DNA from: Clostridia bacterium
GTDB taxonomy: Bacteria > Bacillota > Clostridia > Oscillospirales > CAG-272
Assembly: GCA_017461825.1 (NCBI GenBank)
Contig: JAFTXB010000260.1
Span: forward strand, 1 to 9,006
DNA length: 9,006 nucleotides
Direction of reading: 5' to 3'
The notes beneath the pieces are model-generated. The model was not told the DNA's origin, did not search any database, and saw only the letters and a program-made list of their open reading frames with translations. The translations under genes and the position numbers were made by a program. Shown here piece by piece: positions 1 through 7,117 of the stretch. The first letter of the stretch is position 1; every line of letters begins with the position of its first letter.

Positions 1-203
1 ACACAAATTGTTTACAATGTTACTCTTGACACAAGCCCCTCCCCTACAGAGTTTGTGCGCTTACCGTTTGTGCGGCGGTAGGCGTTTGTCGCGGACGCGC
101 GATGCGCGCCCCTACCGAATGAGTGCGTTTTTTGTAGGGGACGGGCTTGCTCGTCCCGTTACGATAAATAAAAGCCGCATTGTATGGCGGGGGGCGATTG
201 TTT
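1..203. repeat. Non-coding region with GTAGGGG-type palindromic repeats
   Basis: I see no convincing gene here. CCCCTACA at 41-48, CCCCTACC at 109-116 and TGTAGGGG at 133-140 are versions of one word in both orientations. The last runs into an inverted repeat, GGGACG (138-143) with CGTCCC (152-157) around an 8-base loop. Another dyad, GCGC-GAT-GCGC, lies near 97-107, and ATTGT-TT-ACAAT lies at 7-18. Short GC-rich palindromes of this type are scattered between genes in many gut Clostridia (family knowledge, from memory). The 96-residue open frame across this stretch is low-complexity and Arg-rich, has no ribosome site, and is probably a translation of the repeats. Confidence 0.55.
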
Positions 204-360
204 TCGGCGGGAGCTATTCTGCGATAGGCGTACTAACTGCAAAACTCTTGCCCCTGACTACGGAACGAGGCAGAGACTTGCCCACGGTATCCAACTAACC
301 CTTTTTTAGGAATTTTTGAAAGGTGTCGGAAAACTTTTTCAAAAGTTTTCTGACAAAAAA
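204..360 (-). repeat. Post-stop-codon repeat element, copy A
   Basis: Read on the minus strand, this element starts at the first base after the TAG stop of the YhaN-like ATPase. It opens with TTTTTTGTCAG (360-350), followed by a perfect 9-bp hairpin, GAAAACTTT (350-342), loop TGAA, AAAGTTTTC (337-329), and then CGACACC (328-322). A less conserved 55-base middle follows. The last 63 bases (266-204) contain GTTCCG, GTTAGT and AATAGCTCCCGC in fixed spacing. The same order of blocks is found after the SPFH gene at 8712-8854. No T-tract follows the hairpin on the gene strand, so it is not a textbook intrinsic terminator, although it may still act as a 3' end. Function unknown. Confidence 0.75.
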
Positions 361-2961
361 CTAAATGCGATCCTTGTGGCAGACGAAATAGAGGATCTGA
401 TAGTCGGCGGCAAGGCTTTCGAGCAGGGCTCGCGCTGCGGGGAGGCGCTCGTCGTCGAGGTTGACGAAGGGATCGTCAAGCAACAAAAAGGGCTTTTCGC
501 TGTCCTTGTAGAGGGCATCGGTGAGCGAGAGACGGGTGCAAAACTCCACGGCATCGCGCCAGCCGCGGCTAAAGCTTTCCATCGGTCGGGTCTGTCCGCC
601 GGCGCGCAGACGCACGTCAAAGGATGCGTCCATCACGGCATCGGGGGCGGTTTGTGTCAGACGTGAGAGGAATTTGGAAAAGCTTTCCTGCATGCCGCCG
701 AGGTAGCGCGTGGAGAGTGCTGTTTTTGCTTCTTCCAAAAATTTTGCCGTGTTTGCAACCGTTGCGGAATTCGCGCGGTATTCGGCAAGACGCAGCTTTA
801 ATTGCTCTTGCCGGAGGGTAAGCTCGGATATGCGGTCGGCTTCGTCCGACAGGTGATCCACATCGTTTTTGAGGATCGTGCGGCGGCGACCGAGGTCGGA
901 GATGCGTGCTTGCAGCTCCTTTTCGGTGTTGACAAGGCGGTCATATTCACCCGCATCGGTCGGCGCGGGGGCGGTGTCGAGCTTCTTTTCGGCAACAAAG
1001 GCTGCCATGGCGGCGCGCTTTTCGTCGATCTCACGCCCGAGGCGGTGATATTCGTTGTATTGTTCACTCACATAGCCGAGACATTCCCCCGCCCGCATTT
1101 TTCCTGCGGGATCGAAACGACGCAGGAAGGGCAGTAGCTTTTGTTGCAGATCGCGCAGAGCACGCTCGGCTCCCGCACGTTCTGCCGCGTGTGTGCGCGC
1201 AAGGCTTTCCAGCTCCGTGAGCTTGTCGAGCTCGCGGTAGAGCAGATCCAGCTCGGCGCGGTAGTCGGCTTTATAGGGCAGATCCCCGTGAAAGGACGAG
1301 AACACCGCGTGCAAGCGAGCCGAGAGGGTGTTGACAGACCGAACGACCGTATTGATCTCTTCTTTGCTGCGGTTCTTTTTACGTACCGCATCCCAATAAC
1401 GGTTGCAAAGTCCTTCCAGCTCGGTCAAACAGCGAATACAGTCGGATTCCGATGCGGGGGAAAGTCCGCAAACCGACAGAAAATCACACACGGAAGCATA
1501 CAGCTCTTGACGCTTTTCGGATAACTTTGCCGACCTTTCTCTGTATTCTTTTTCGATACGCTGCTTTTTTTTGCAAAGCCGAAATATCAATACGCAGGAA
1601 ATTCCCAAAAGCAAAATACCGCTGACAAGAAAGGGAAGAAAAGGAATATTGAAAACAGGCAAAAAGCTGAGTACCGTTAATGTGATCCCCAAAACCAACA
1701 AAACAACAAAAGGAAGGATGTAGAGGCTTGTGGGACGGGCGCGAAGATAGTCCCGGTGCGACTGATCGATCGCGCTCTGTAATGCCTCGGCTTCTTTTAA
1801 TGTATCGCTTGCTTCTTTGATATCGCTTTCCTTGGGCGCACCGTCGGGGAATCTTGCGAGGATGGGATCGTCGGTATGATGCTCGGTCATAGCCGCGTAT
1901 TTTGCGCGCAGGGTGATCAATTCGCCGTTGTCCTGCTCGATTCTCTCCAGCGTCCGCGCGTCGGGCGCACCCTTTGGATAGCGGCGGCGCAGGGCGGCAA
2001 GCGTGTTTGCTTCGGGAATTTCCGCAGGGATCGCGTCAAGGCGCGCCTTTGCCTCCTTGATCTCCTCGTAGAGGCGTTTTCCTTCCGTCAGCTCCTCCGA
2101 GGAGGGCGGCGCGTTGCGGAAAAAGTCGTTGATGCGGTCGCGGCGGCGGGATAACTCCGACAGCTCGGACTGCATGCGGTTTTTTTGCTCTGACAACGCC
2201 ACTCGCTCGCGCGCCAGTCCCGCCTTCTGCATGGACGAGCGAACCTCACGCGCCTCGGCTTCGGCACTTTGGAGCGCGGCTGTACATTTGGCAAGCTCTT
2301 CCTCGCGCAGGCGCAGGGTCTCTTCCACACGGCGGCAGTGCTCAAGGTCGTTTTGCACCTTGAGTGCTTCGGCTTCGGTCTCTGTAATGGCACCTCTGCC
2401 GCCCGTCATGGTATAAAACTTTCTGCGCTTGTCCAAGGTCGCCAATGCGGTGTCGTAATTGCCAATGTCACCCACGTCGTCGAGCAGGTCGCCGAGCTTT
2501 GCCGTAATGCTGTTGTTGTCGCGGCTGCCCGAAAGGATCCGTTGGGAGAGGTAGGTGCTTCGTTCAAACCCATCGGCATCAATGCCGAACAGCTCTTCAC
2601 CGAGCGAGGATGAATAGACGGTGGAGGGGAGGTTGGTATCAAGATCGTAGAGCGCAAAGCTGTCCTGCGCCTCCTTCGCTCCAAAAAAACGCTCGGCGCG
2701 GAAACGCCCGCGGGCGGTTTCAAATTCTATACTGCCTCCAAAGGCGCCGCCCTGCCACGGGGTGTATTTTTTGCGCTCGTTGTCATCGAGCGAGCGCTTG
2801 GAGGTGGCGGGGAGCCCATAGAGTATCGCCTTGATAAAGACGGCGAGCGTGGTCTTTCCCCAACCGTTTTTTTGGTATATCACATTGAAGCCCACATTTG
2901 GCGAGAGCTCAAAATTTTGAAGCGTGCCAAAGTTTTCGACATGCAGATGTAACAGCCTCAC
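361..2961 (-). CDS. SbcC/Rad50-like AAA ATPase with central membrane segments (YhaN type)
   Basis: Predicted SMC/Rad50-like ATPase of 866 residues, likely partner of the upstream nuclease in processing DNA ends. The N-terminus has the AAA_23-like strand and a P-loop, KNGWGKTT (residues 31-38). The usual first glycine of the P-loop is Gln30, a variation I associate with clostridial members. A Q-loop follows (YLSQ, 137-140), then long charged helical or coiled-coil stretches (about 195-405 and 465-780). The C-terminus has a signature-like FSRGWRD (797-803), Walker B LLLDDPF with Asp829-Asp830, a D-loop, and a switch histidine (His862) four residues from the end. Two hydrophobic segments (about 411-432 and 440-463) interrupt the coiled coil and should anchor the middle of the protein in the membrane, as in B. 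subtilis YhaN. The GTG start overlaps the nuclease stop by four bases. GAGGAGGT lies just upstream, so translation is probably coupled. YhaN is a closer match than SbcC because of the membrane pair. Confidence 0.88.
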   Translation of the reverse strand: MRLLHLHVENFGTLQNFELSPNVGFNVIYQKNGWGKTTLAVFIKAILYGLPATSKRSLDDNERKKYTPWQGGAFGGSIEFETARGRFRAERFFGAKEAQDSFALYDLDTNLPSTVYSSSLGEELFGIDADGFERSTYLSQRILSGSRDNNSITAKLGDLLDDVGDIGNYDTALATLDKRRKFYTMTGGRGAITETEAEALKVQNDLEHCRRVEETLRLREEELAKCTAALQSAEAEAREVRSSMQKAGLARERVALSEQKNRMQSELSELSRRRDRINDFFRNAPPSSEELTEGKRLYEEIKEAKARLDAIPAEIPEANTLAALRRRYPKGAPDARTLERIEQDNGELITLRAKYAAMTEHHTDDPILARFPDGAPKESDIKEASDTLKEAEALQSAIDQSHRDYLRARPTSLYILPFVVLLVLGITLTVLSFLPVFNIPFLPFLVSGILLLGISCVLIFRLCKKKQRIEKEYRERSAKLSEKRQELYASVCDFLSVCGLSPASESDCIRCLTELEGLCNRYWDAVRKKNRSKEEINTVVRSVNTLSARLHAVFSSFHGDLPYKADYRAELDLLYRELDKLTELESLARTHAAERAGAERALRDLQQKLLPFLRRFDPAGKMRAGECLGYVSEQYNEYHRLGREIDEKRAAMAAFVAEKKLDTAPAPTDAGEYDRLVNTEKELQARISDLGRRRTILKNDVDHLSDEADRISELTLRQEQLKLRLAEYRANSATVANTAKFLEEAKTALSTRYLGGMQESFSKFLSRLTQTAPDAVMDASFDVRLRAGGQTRPMESFSRGWRDAVEFCTRLSLTDALYKDSEKPFLLLDDPFVNLDDERLPAARALLESLAADYQILYFVCHKDRI

Positions 2962-4022
2962 AGATCCACCTCCTCACCCGAGAGCGCGCGGAACCCACAG
3001 GCGATAATGCGCTCTTTTTCTTCTTCCTTCAGCCCCGATGCCATTACGCGGCGGACAAACTCGCCTTTGAGCGAGATGTCGTTGCGGTAGGCTTCGGGAT
3101 CGATGAGAATACGGCTTTCGTCGCGCAGCTTTGCAAAATAAAAGCGATCGGACAGCACACGCGAAAGATGAACGGTATCCTTTGGCATCTCGGCAGGAAC
3201 GGTTCCCACCAAAACCGCTTTTACCAAATGATGCGAGGGAATGCCCTCGACAGCTTTCAGCAGGCGGTTTTCCAGATCGAGCTGGGAGGTAAAGCCCGTG
3301 ATATCGCATTCAACGGTGTGCAATTCGCGTTTTGCAAAGGGCACAAAGGTGTGGCGCACGCGGCGGTTTTCCACCTCCAGCAGGACGTAGCCCTTTTTGC
3401 CGCATTCGTCAAAGCCGCGCCCCTCAAGGCAGCCCGAATAGCACGCAACGCCGCGCGTATCAAGCGGTATGGTGCGGTAGTCATGCAGGTGGCCCAGCGC
3501 AAGATAGTCGATATGCTTGTTTTTGAGCTTGCCGAGCGGAATGATATCCTCACCCGCCGTGCCCCTGCCGGCTCTTTCCTGCCCATGCATGAGAACGATA
3601 TTGCAGGCGTGCTCGGAAAGCGTCAGCGTGTCGGCATCGGGGCGTTCACTGCCCGTAACCGTCACCTCTCCCAATTCATAAGAGCTCCAACCGTCCCCAA
3701 AGGTGTATAGGTTTTCGGGGTGTTCTACGGCATCAAACAGCGTGTAACCGCGGTCGTGATTGCCCGCAAGATAGAAAAAGGAGAGGTTGGGATGTGATGC
3801 AATGAGATCAAGCACATAGTTTTTTGTTTTTTTGCCGATGTGTCCGCTGTCAAAAAGGTCGCCCGCGATCAGGATCGCGGAAACACCGTTTCGGTCGGCA
3901 AGGCGCACAAGTTCGGTAAAGGCAGAAAGGAGCTCCCCACGTCGCTCACGCGCGCGCTCGTGCGAGAGATTTGCCTCCATGGGCGAGCCCAGATGCAGAT
4001 CGGCACAGTGTATCAGTTTCAT
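2958..4022 (-). CDS. SbcD/Mre11-like DNA repair exonuclease (metallophosphoesterase)
   Basis: Predicted Mn2+-dependent DNA nuclease of the Mre11/SbcD/YhaO group, 354 residues, cytoplasmic. All calcineurin-like phosphoesterase motifs are present in order: Asp8-x-His10 (CADLHLG), GDLFD (54-58), GNHD (87-90), His146 in VLMHGQE, and GHLH (177-180). The C-terminal part (from about 240) lacks catalytic motifs and ends in LSGEEVDL; in the family this region contacts the ATPase. I chose the ATG at 4022, which gives the family-typical MKLIHCADLHLG. A TTG directly before it (4025) is also possible, and a stop codon lies a few codons upstream. The ribosome site is weak and distant (AAGGGA, about 14 bases from the ATG). 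It is first in a two-gene operon with the YhaN-like ATPase, read from a promoter at 4064-4092. It is probably yhaO-like, but I leave the symbol blank because SbcD and YhaO cannot be separated on motifs alone. Confidence 0.9.
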   Translation of the reverse strand: MKLIHCADLHLGSPMEANLSHERARERRGELLSAFTELVRLADRNGVSAILIAGDLFDSGHIGKKTKNYVLDLIASHPNLSFFYLAGNHDRGYTLFDAVEHPENLYTFGDGWSSYELGEVTVTGSERPDADTLTLSEHACNIVLMHGQERAGRGTAGEDIIPLGKLKNKHIDYLALGHLHDYRTIPLDTRGVACYSGCLEGRGFDECGKKGYVLLEVENRRVRHTFVPFAKRELHTVECDITGFTSQLDLENRLLKAVEGIPSHHLVKAVLVGTVPAEMPKDTVHLSRVLSDRFYFAKLRDESRILIDPEAYRNDISLKGEFVRRVMASGLKEEEKERIIACGFRALSGEEVDL

Positions 4023-4063
4023 CAAATGGCATCACGTCCCTTCATTTTGTATATTCTGTTATC

Positions 4064-4092
4064 AGTATACCATATTTTTTTGAAAAAGGCAA
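4064..4092 (-). promoter_or_regulatory. Sigma-A promoter of the nuclease-ATPase operon
   Basis: On the minus strand, TTGCCT (4092-4087) and TATACT (4069-4064) are separated by exactly 17 bases. TG stands one base before the -10 box (TGGTATACT), an extended -10. The expected transcript start is near 4057, giving a leader of about 35 bases. The spacer is A/T-rich. Confidence 0.75.
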
Positions 4093-4141
4093 GAGTGATA
4101 TGCCGAGGTATCTTTGGAAAATGACTGTTTTTTTGTTTTTT

Positions 4142-4252
4142 TACGCGCGTATCAAGCACTCGGTGCAAAAAACTGTTGTTGACAAGATGGGTGGCTTTTG
4201 GTATAATAAAGACAACGAACAAGCGACGCATCAAGCGGGTGTCGTATCAACG
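4142..4252. promoter_or_regulatory. Dyads and three CGYATCAA direct repeats around the larA promoter
   Basis: The word CGTATCAAGC occurs at 4148-4157, CGCATCAAGC at 4227-4236 and CGTATCAACG at 4243-4252, all in the same orientation. One lies upstream of the -35 box and two lie in the leader, 16 bases apart. The first overlaps a perfect palindrome TACGCGCGTA (4142-4151) and is followed by GCAC-TCG-GTGC (4156-4166). This arrangement would fit binding sites of a regulator, but no regulator gene is in the window. The assignment is inference only. Confidence 0.3.
4179..4207 (+). promoter_or_regulatory. Consensus sigma-A promoter of larA
   Basis: TTGACA (4179-4184) and TATAAT (4202-4207) both match consensus perfectly with a 17-base spacer. 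TGG before the -10 box adds an extended -10. The expected transcript start is near 4214, which leaves a leader of about 60 bases. It is back-to-back with the nuclease operon promoter. A promoter this strong implies either high expression or tight control by a repressor. Confidence 0.85.
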
Positions 4253-4275
4253 CGACCGAAAATGGAGGAAGTATG

Positions 4276-5550
4276 ATGAAACAGGTATCGTTCCCTTACG
4301 GAAAAGAAAGGATCGAGCACAGCTTTTGCGATGGGGAGCTTGCGGCTGTTCTGGAGTCCTCGATCAACCAATACAAGCCGGAGGTCTCGGCGGAGGCTTT
4401 GATCGCGCACGCGATGGCAAACCCCGTCGGCTCCCCAAGGCTTGGCGAGCTTGCACGGGGGAAGGAAAAGATCGTCATCATCGCCAGCGATCACACCCGT
4501 CCCGTGCCGAGCCGACTGATCATGCCGCCTATGCTCCGTGAGATCAGGAGCACAAACCCCGAGGCGGATATTACCATTCTGATCGCCACGGGCTGTCACA
4601 GAGGCACCACCAAGGAGGAGCTGATCCACAAATTCGGCGAGGAGATCGTTCAAAACGAGAAGATCTGCATTCACGATTGCGACGACAGAGACAGCCTTGT
4701 GAACATTGGAACGCTTCCGTCGGGCGGGGTGTGCGAGATCAACCGCCTTGCCTATGAAGCCGACCTGCTTTTGGCAGAGGGCTTTATCGAGCCGCATCTG
4801 TTTGCGGGCTTTTCGGGCGGCAGAAAGAGCGTTTTGCCTGGCATCAGCGGCAGGAGCACGGTGCTTGCCAACCATTGCTCGGAGTTTATCGCTCATCCCA
4901 ACGCCCGCACGGGCATCCTTGAGGGCAACCCCGTGCACGAGGATATGCTCTGGGCTGCAAGCGCGGCAAAGCTCCAATACATTGTAAACGTTGTGCTCAA
5001 CGACAAAAAAGAGGTCATTTATGCCACTGCGGGGGACACACAAAAGGCACACCGCGCGGGAACTGACTTTTTGTCCTCCCTCTGCACGGTCAAGGCACAA
5101 AAGGCGGACGTTGCCATTACGACCAACGGCGGATATCCCTTGGATCAAAACGTCTATCAAGCGGTAAAGGGCATGACGGCGGCAGAGGCATCCGTTAGGC
5201 AGGGCGGTGTGATCATCATGCTTGCGCGCTCCGACGACGGAACGGGCGGCGATCATTTTTACCACCAGCTGGCGGATGAAGCCGACCTTGGACGGATCAT
5301 GAAGGGCTTTTTGAGCCGCGCGCGGAACGAGACTTTGCCCGATCAGTGGCAGAGCCAGATCCTTGTGCGCATCCTGATGCACGCGCAGGTGGTGTTCATT
5401 TCTTCTCTGGACGACAAGACCGTTGAGGAATTGCACATGATCCCCGCGCACAGCATCGGCGAGGCGCTTGAGATCGCGAGAGGGCTTGTGGGCAAGCAGG
5501 ACCTTACCGTTACGGCGATCCCCGACGGGATCTCTGTGATCGTGAGATAA
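4276..5550 (+). CDS. larA: Nickel-pincer lactate racemase family protein (LarA)
   Basis: Predicted nickel-dependent racemase that interconverts D- and L-lactate, or a similar 2-hydroxyacid, using a covalently bound nickel-pincer nucleotide. Two ATG codons are adjacent (4273, 4276). I chose the second: GGAGG (4264-4268) then lies 7 bases upstream rather than 4, and the protein is 424 residues, the length I recall for L. plantarum LarA. With this start the catalytic residues fall on the numbers I recall for that enzyme: Arg75 in SDHTRPVPS, His108, His174 in EPHLFAGFSGG, cofactor lysine Lys184, His200, Tyr294-Gln295, Lys298 and Trp358. That favours genuine lactate racemase over paralogues with altered pockets, but substrate cannot be proven from sequence. 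The cofactor genes larB, larC and larE are not in the window. HemW follows after 35 bases with no terminator between, so they may share a transcript. A 406-residue open frame on the opposite strand is a shadow of this gene. Confidence 0.9.
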   Translation: MKQVSFPYGKERIEHSFCDGELAAVLESSINQYKPEVSAEALIAHAMANPVGSPRLGELARGKEKIVIIASDHTRPVPSRLIMPPMLREIRSTNPEADITILIATGCHRGTTKEELIHKFGEEIVQNEKICIHDCDDRDSLVNIGTLPSGGVCEINRLAYEADLLLAEGFIEPHLFAGFSGGRKSVLPGISGRSTVLANHCSEFIAHPNARTGILEGNPVHEDMLWAASAAKLQYIVNVVLNDKKEVIYATAGDTQKAHRAGTDFLSSLCTVKAQKADVAITTNGGYPLDQNVYQAVKGMTAAEASVRQGGVIIMLARSDDGTGGDHFYHQLADEADLGRIMKGFLSRARNETLPDQWQSQILVRILMHAQVVFISSLDDKTVEELHMIPAHSIGEALEIARGLVGKQDLTVTAIPDGISVIVR

Positions 5551-5585
5551 TTTATTTTAAAGGCTGCGGGAAAGGAGGTGCGCGT

Positions 5586-6719
5586 GTGAGAAAAACGCTG
5601 GGGCTGTATATCCATATCCCATTTTGCCGCTCGAAATGTCTTTACTGTGACTTTTGCTCGTTCCCGAGAGCCGACGGAGAAACGGTTGAGGCTTATGCAA
5701 AAGCACTTTGCCGCGATCTTGCGCGGAGGAGCGCGGAATGTGACGAATATACGGTTGACACCGTGTATTTCGGCGGCGGCACACCCACCTTGTTGCCGAT
5801 CGGATTGCTGACGAAAATTTTGGATATCGTGGCAGGGTGTTATCATTTAGCAACCGATACCGAGATCACAGCCGAGTGCAATCCCGCAACGGGAGGCTTG
5901 GAGTATTTTGCCGAAATGCGAAGGAGCGGTTTTAATCGACTAAGCATCGGGCTCCAGAGCACGCATGCCGAGGAGCTGAGAGCGTTGGGGCACATCAACA
6001 GCTTTGCGGATTTTGAAAAGACCTTTTCCGAGGCACGTGCGGCAGGTTTTCACAATATCAGTGCCGACCTCATGTCGGGCATCCCCCATCAAACGGCGGA
6101 GCGCTATCTTGCGTCGATCGACCGCCTTGCCGCACTCTTGCCCGAGCACATTTCCGCCTACGGGCTGACGGTTGAGGAGGGCACGCCGTTCGGGAAAATG
6201 GGGGATCGGCTGATCCTGCCCGACGAGGACACGGCGCGGCAGATGTATTTTGAGGGGATCGAGCGGCTGGCGTCGCATGGATATGGGCAGTATGAGATCA
6301 GCAATTTTGCGCGGGCGGGGTATGAATCGCGGCACAACCTGAAATACTGGAATTGTGACGAATACCTCGGCTTCGGTCCTGCGGCATATTCCGATTTTGG
6401 CGGCGACCGCTTTGGAAATTCCCGCGACCTTGCCGCATATATTGAGGGTGTGAGTATCGAATGTGACCGTGAAACACCGACGCGATCCCAACGCATGAAC
6501 GAATACGTGATGCTCCGTATGCGCCTTAGCGAGGGAGTATCTGCCATCGAGTTTCAGCGGCGGTTTGGCTGTTCGTTTGATGAGGTTTTTGGTAAGCGGC
6601 TGGAGGTGTACGCGAAACATGGCTTGGCCGAGCGCTCTCACAGCGGATGGCACTTTACAAAGGAGGGCTTTTACGTCAGCAATGCCATTCTTTCGGAAAT
6701 TTTGGATTTTTCGGAGTAA
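5586..6719 (+). CDS. hemW: HemW, radical SAM heme chaperone
   Basis: Radical SAM protein of 377 residues. HemW binds heme and inserts it into target proteins; it was long misannotated as oxygen-independent coproporphyrinogen oxidase. HIPFC-RSK-C-LY-C gives the 4Fe-4S ligands Cys14, Cys18 and Cys21. Phe23 stands where true HemN has a fourth cysteine, which points to HemW. The SAM-binding GGGTPT is at 63-68, and the HemW hallmark HNLKYW is at 250-255. The C-terminal HemN_C-like domain is complete and ends near the stop. The start is GTG at 5586, chosen because AGGAGG (5573-5578) lies 7 bases upstream and the protein then begins MRKTLGLYIHIPFC. The usual GRxH stretch near residue 136 reads GHIN. 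No other heme genes are nearby. It lies 35 bases after larA and may be co-transcribed with it. Confidence 0.9.
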   Translation: MRKTLGLYIHIPFCRSKCLYCDFCSFPRADGETVEAYAKALCRDLARRSAECDEYTVDTVYFGGGTPTLLPIGLLTKILDIVAGCYHLATDTEITAECNPATGGLEYFAEMRRSGFNRLSIGLQSTHAEELRALGHINSFADFEKTFSEARAAGFHNISADLMSGIPHQTAERYLASIDRLAALLPEHISAYGLTVEEGTPFGKMGDRLILPDEDTARQMYFEGIERLASHGYGQYEISNFARAGYESRHNLKYWNCDEYLGFGPAAYSDFGGDRFGNSRDLAAYIEGVSIECDRETPTRSQRMNEYVMLRMRLSEGVSAIEFQRRFGCSFDEVFGKRLEVYAKHGLAERSHSGWHFTKEGFYVSNAILSEILDFSE

Positions 6720-6733
6720 AACGAAAAAAACTC

Positions 6734-6762
6734 TTGACAAGAGGCTGTTTGTCGTGTAAAAT
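6734..6762 (+). promoter_or_regulatory. Sigma-A promoter of the DUF1292 gene
   Basis: TTGACA (6734-6739) and TAAAAT (6757-6762) have a 17-base spacer, with an expected start near 6769. The -35 box sits inside an odd palindrome, CTCTTG-A-CAAGAG (6731-6743), which could be an operator or simply a product of the TTGACA word. The hairpin has no T-tract after it, so it is unlikely to terminate hemW transcripts. Confidence 0.7.
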
Positions 6763-6801
6763 AATAGTACAAGAAAATAAAAAGACTTAAGGTGCATAAA
6801 C

Positions 6802-7116
6802 ATGGATACAAATAACAACGAACGCGAATTTTATACATTGACCGATGAGGAAGGCAACGAGATCGAATTTGAGCTGATCGGTGCCGCCGAGATCAAGGGC
6901 GTTACCTACTACGCCATGATCCCCGCCGATGCGGCAGACAAGGCGCAGGAGGAGGAAAACGGCTTTTGCGAGTATGTTATTCTCCGTGCCGAAAAGGATG
7001 AGGACGGCGCAGACAGCCTCGTTACCATCGACGACGACGAGGAATTTGACGACGTAGCCGACTATTTTGACGATCTGTTCTCCGAGGAGATCGACTACGA
7101 CGCAACCGAAAATTGA
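6802..7116 (+). CDS. DUF1292 family small acidic protein
   Basis: Acidic cytoplasmic protein of 104 residues, no signal peptide, membrane segment or cysteine motif. It has the DUF1292 (YrzB-like) pattern: a short lead, then FYTLTDEEGNEIEFELIG (about 10-27), a tyrosine-rich strand GVTYYAMIP, a further strand CEYVILRAEKDE, and an Asp/Glu-rich tail from about 77 to 100. Family function is unknown. In many Firmicutes the gene sits near yrrL/yrrK, but these are not seen here. ATG at 6802 is supported by AAGGTG (6789-6794), 7 bases upstream, and by a separate promoter at 6734-6762. Its stop codon is followed almost at once by the 6S-like RNA, so that RNA could be cut from the same transcript. Confidence 0.85.
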   Translation: MDTNNNEREFYTLTDEEGNEIEFELIGAAEIKGVTYYAMIPADAADKAQEEENGFCEYVILRAEKDEDGADSLVTIDDDEEFDDVADYFDDLFSEEIDYDATEN

Positions 7117-7117
7117 T

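Noticed and set aside
8..298. Plus-strand open frame of 96 codons at the left end
   Set aside because: It runs through palindromic repeats and copy A of the post-stop element, and lacks a ribosome site and domain features.
2898..3710. Plus-strand open frame of 270 codons inside the nuclease gene
   Set aside because: Antisense shadow; the minus-strand frame carries all five phosphoesterase motifs.
4121..4142. T-rich run in the divergent intergenic region as a terminator
   Set aside because: No stable stem precedes it on the plus strand, and no gene ends there.
4231..5451. Minus-strand open frame of 406 codons opposite larA
   Set aside because: It lies within the strongly supported larA frame. 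It has no ribosome site, no recognisable domain and a His/Arg-rich composition typical of antisense shadows in GC-rich third-position genes.
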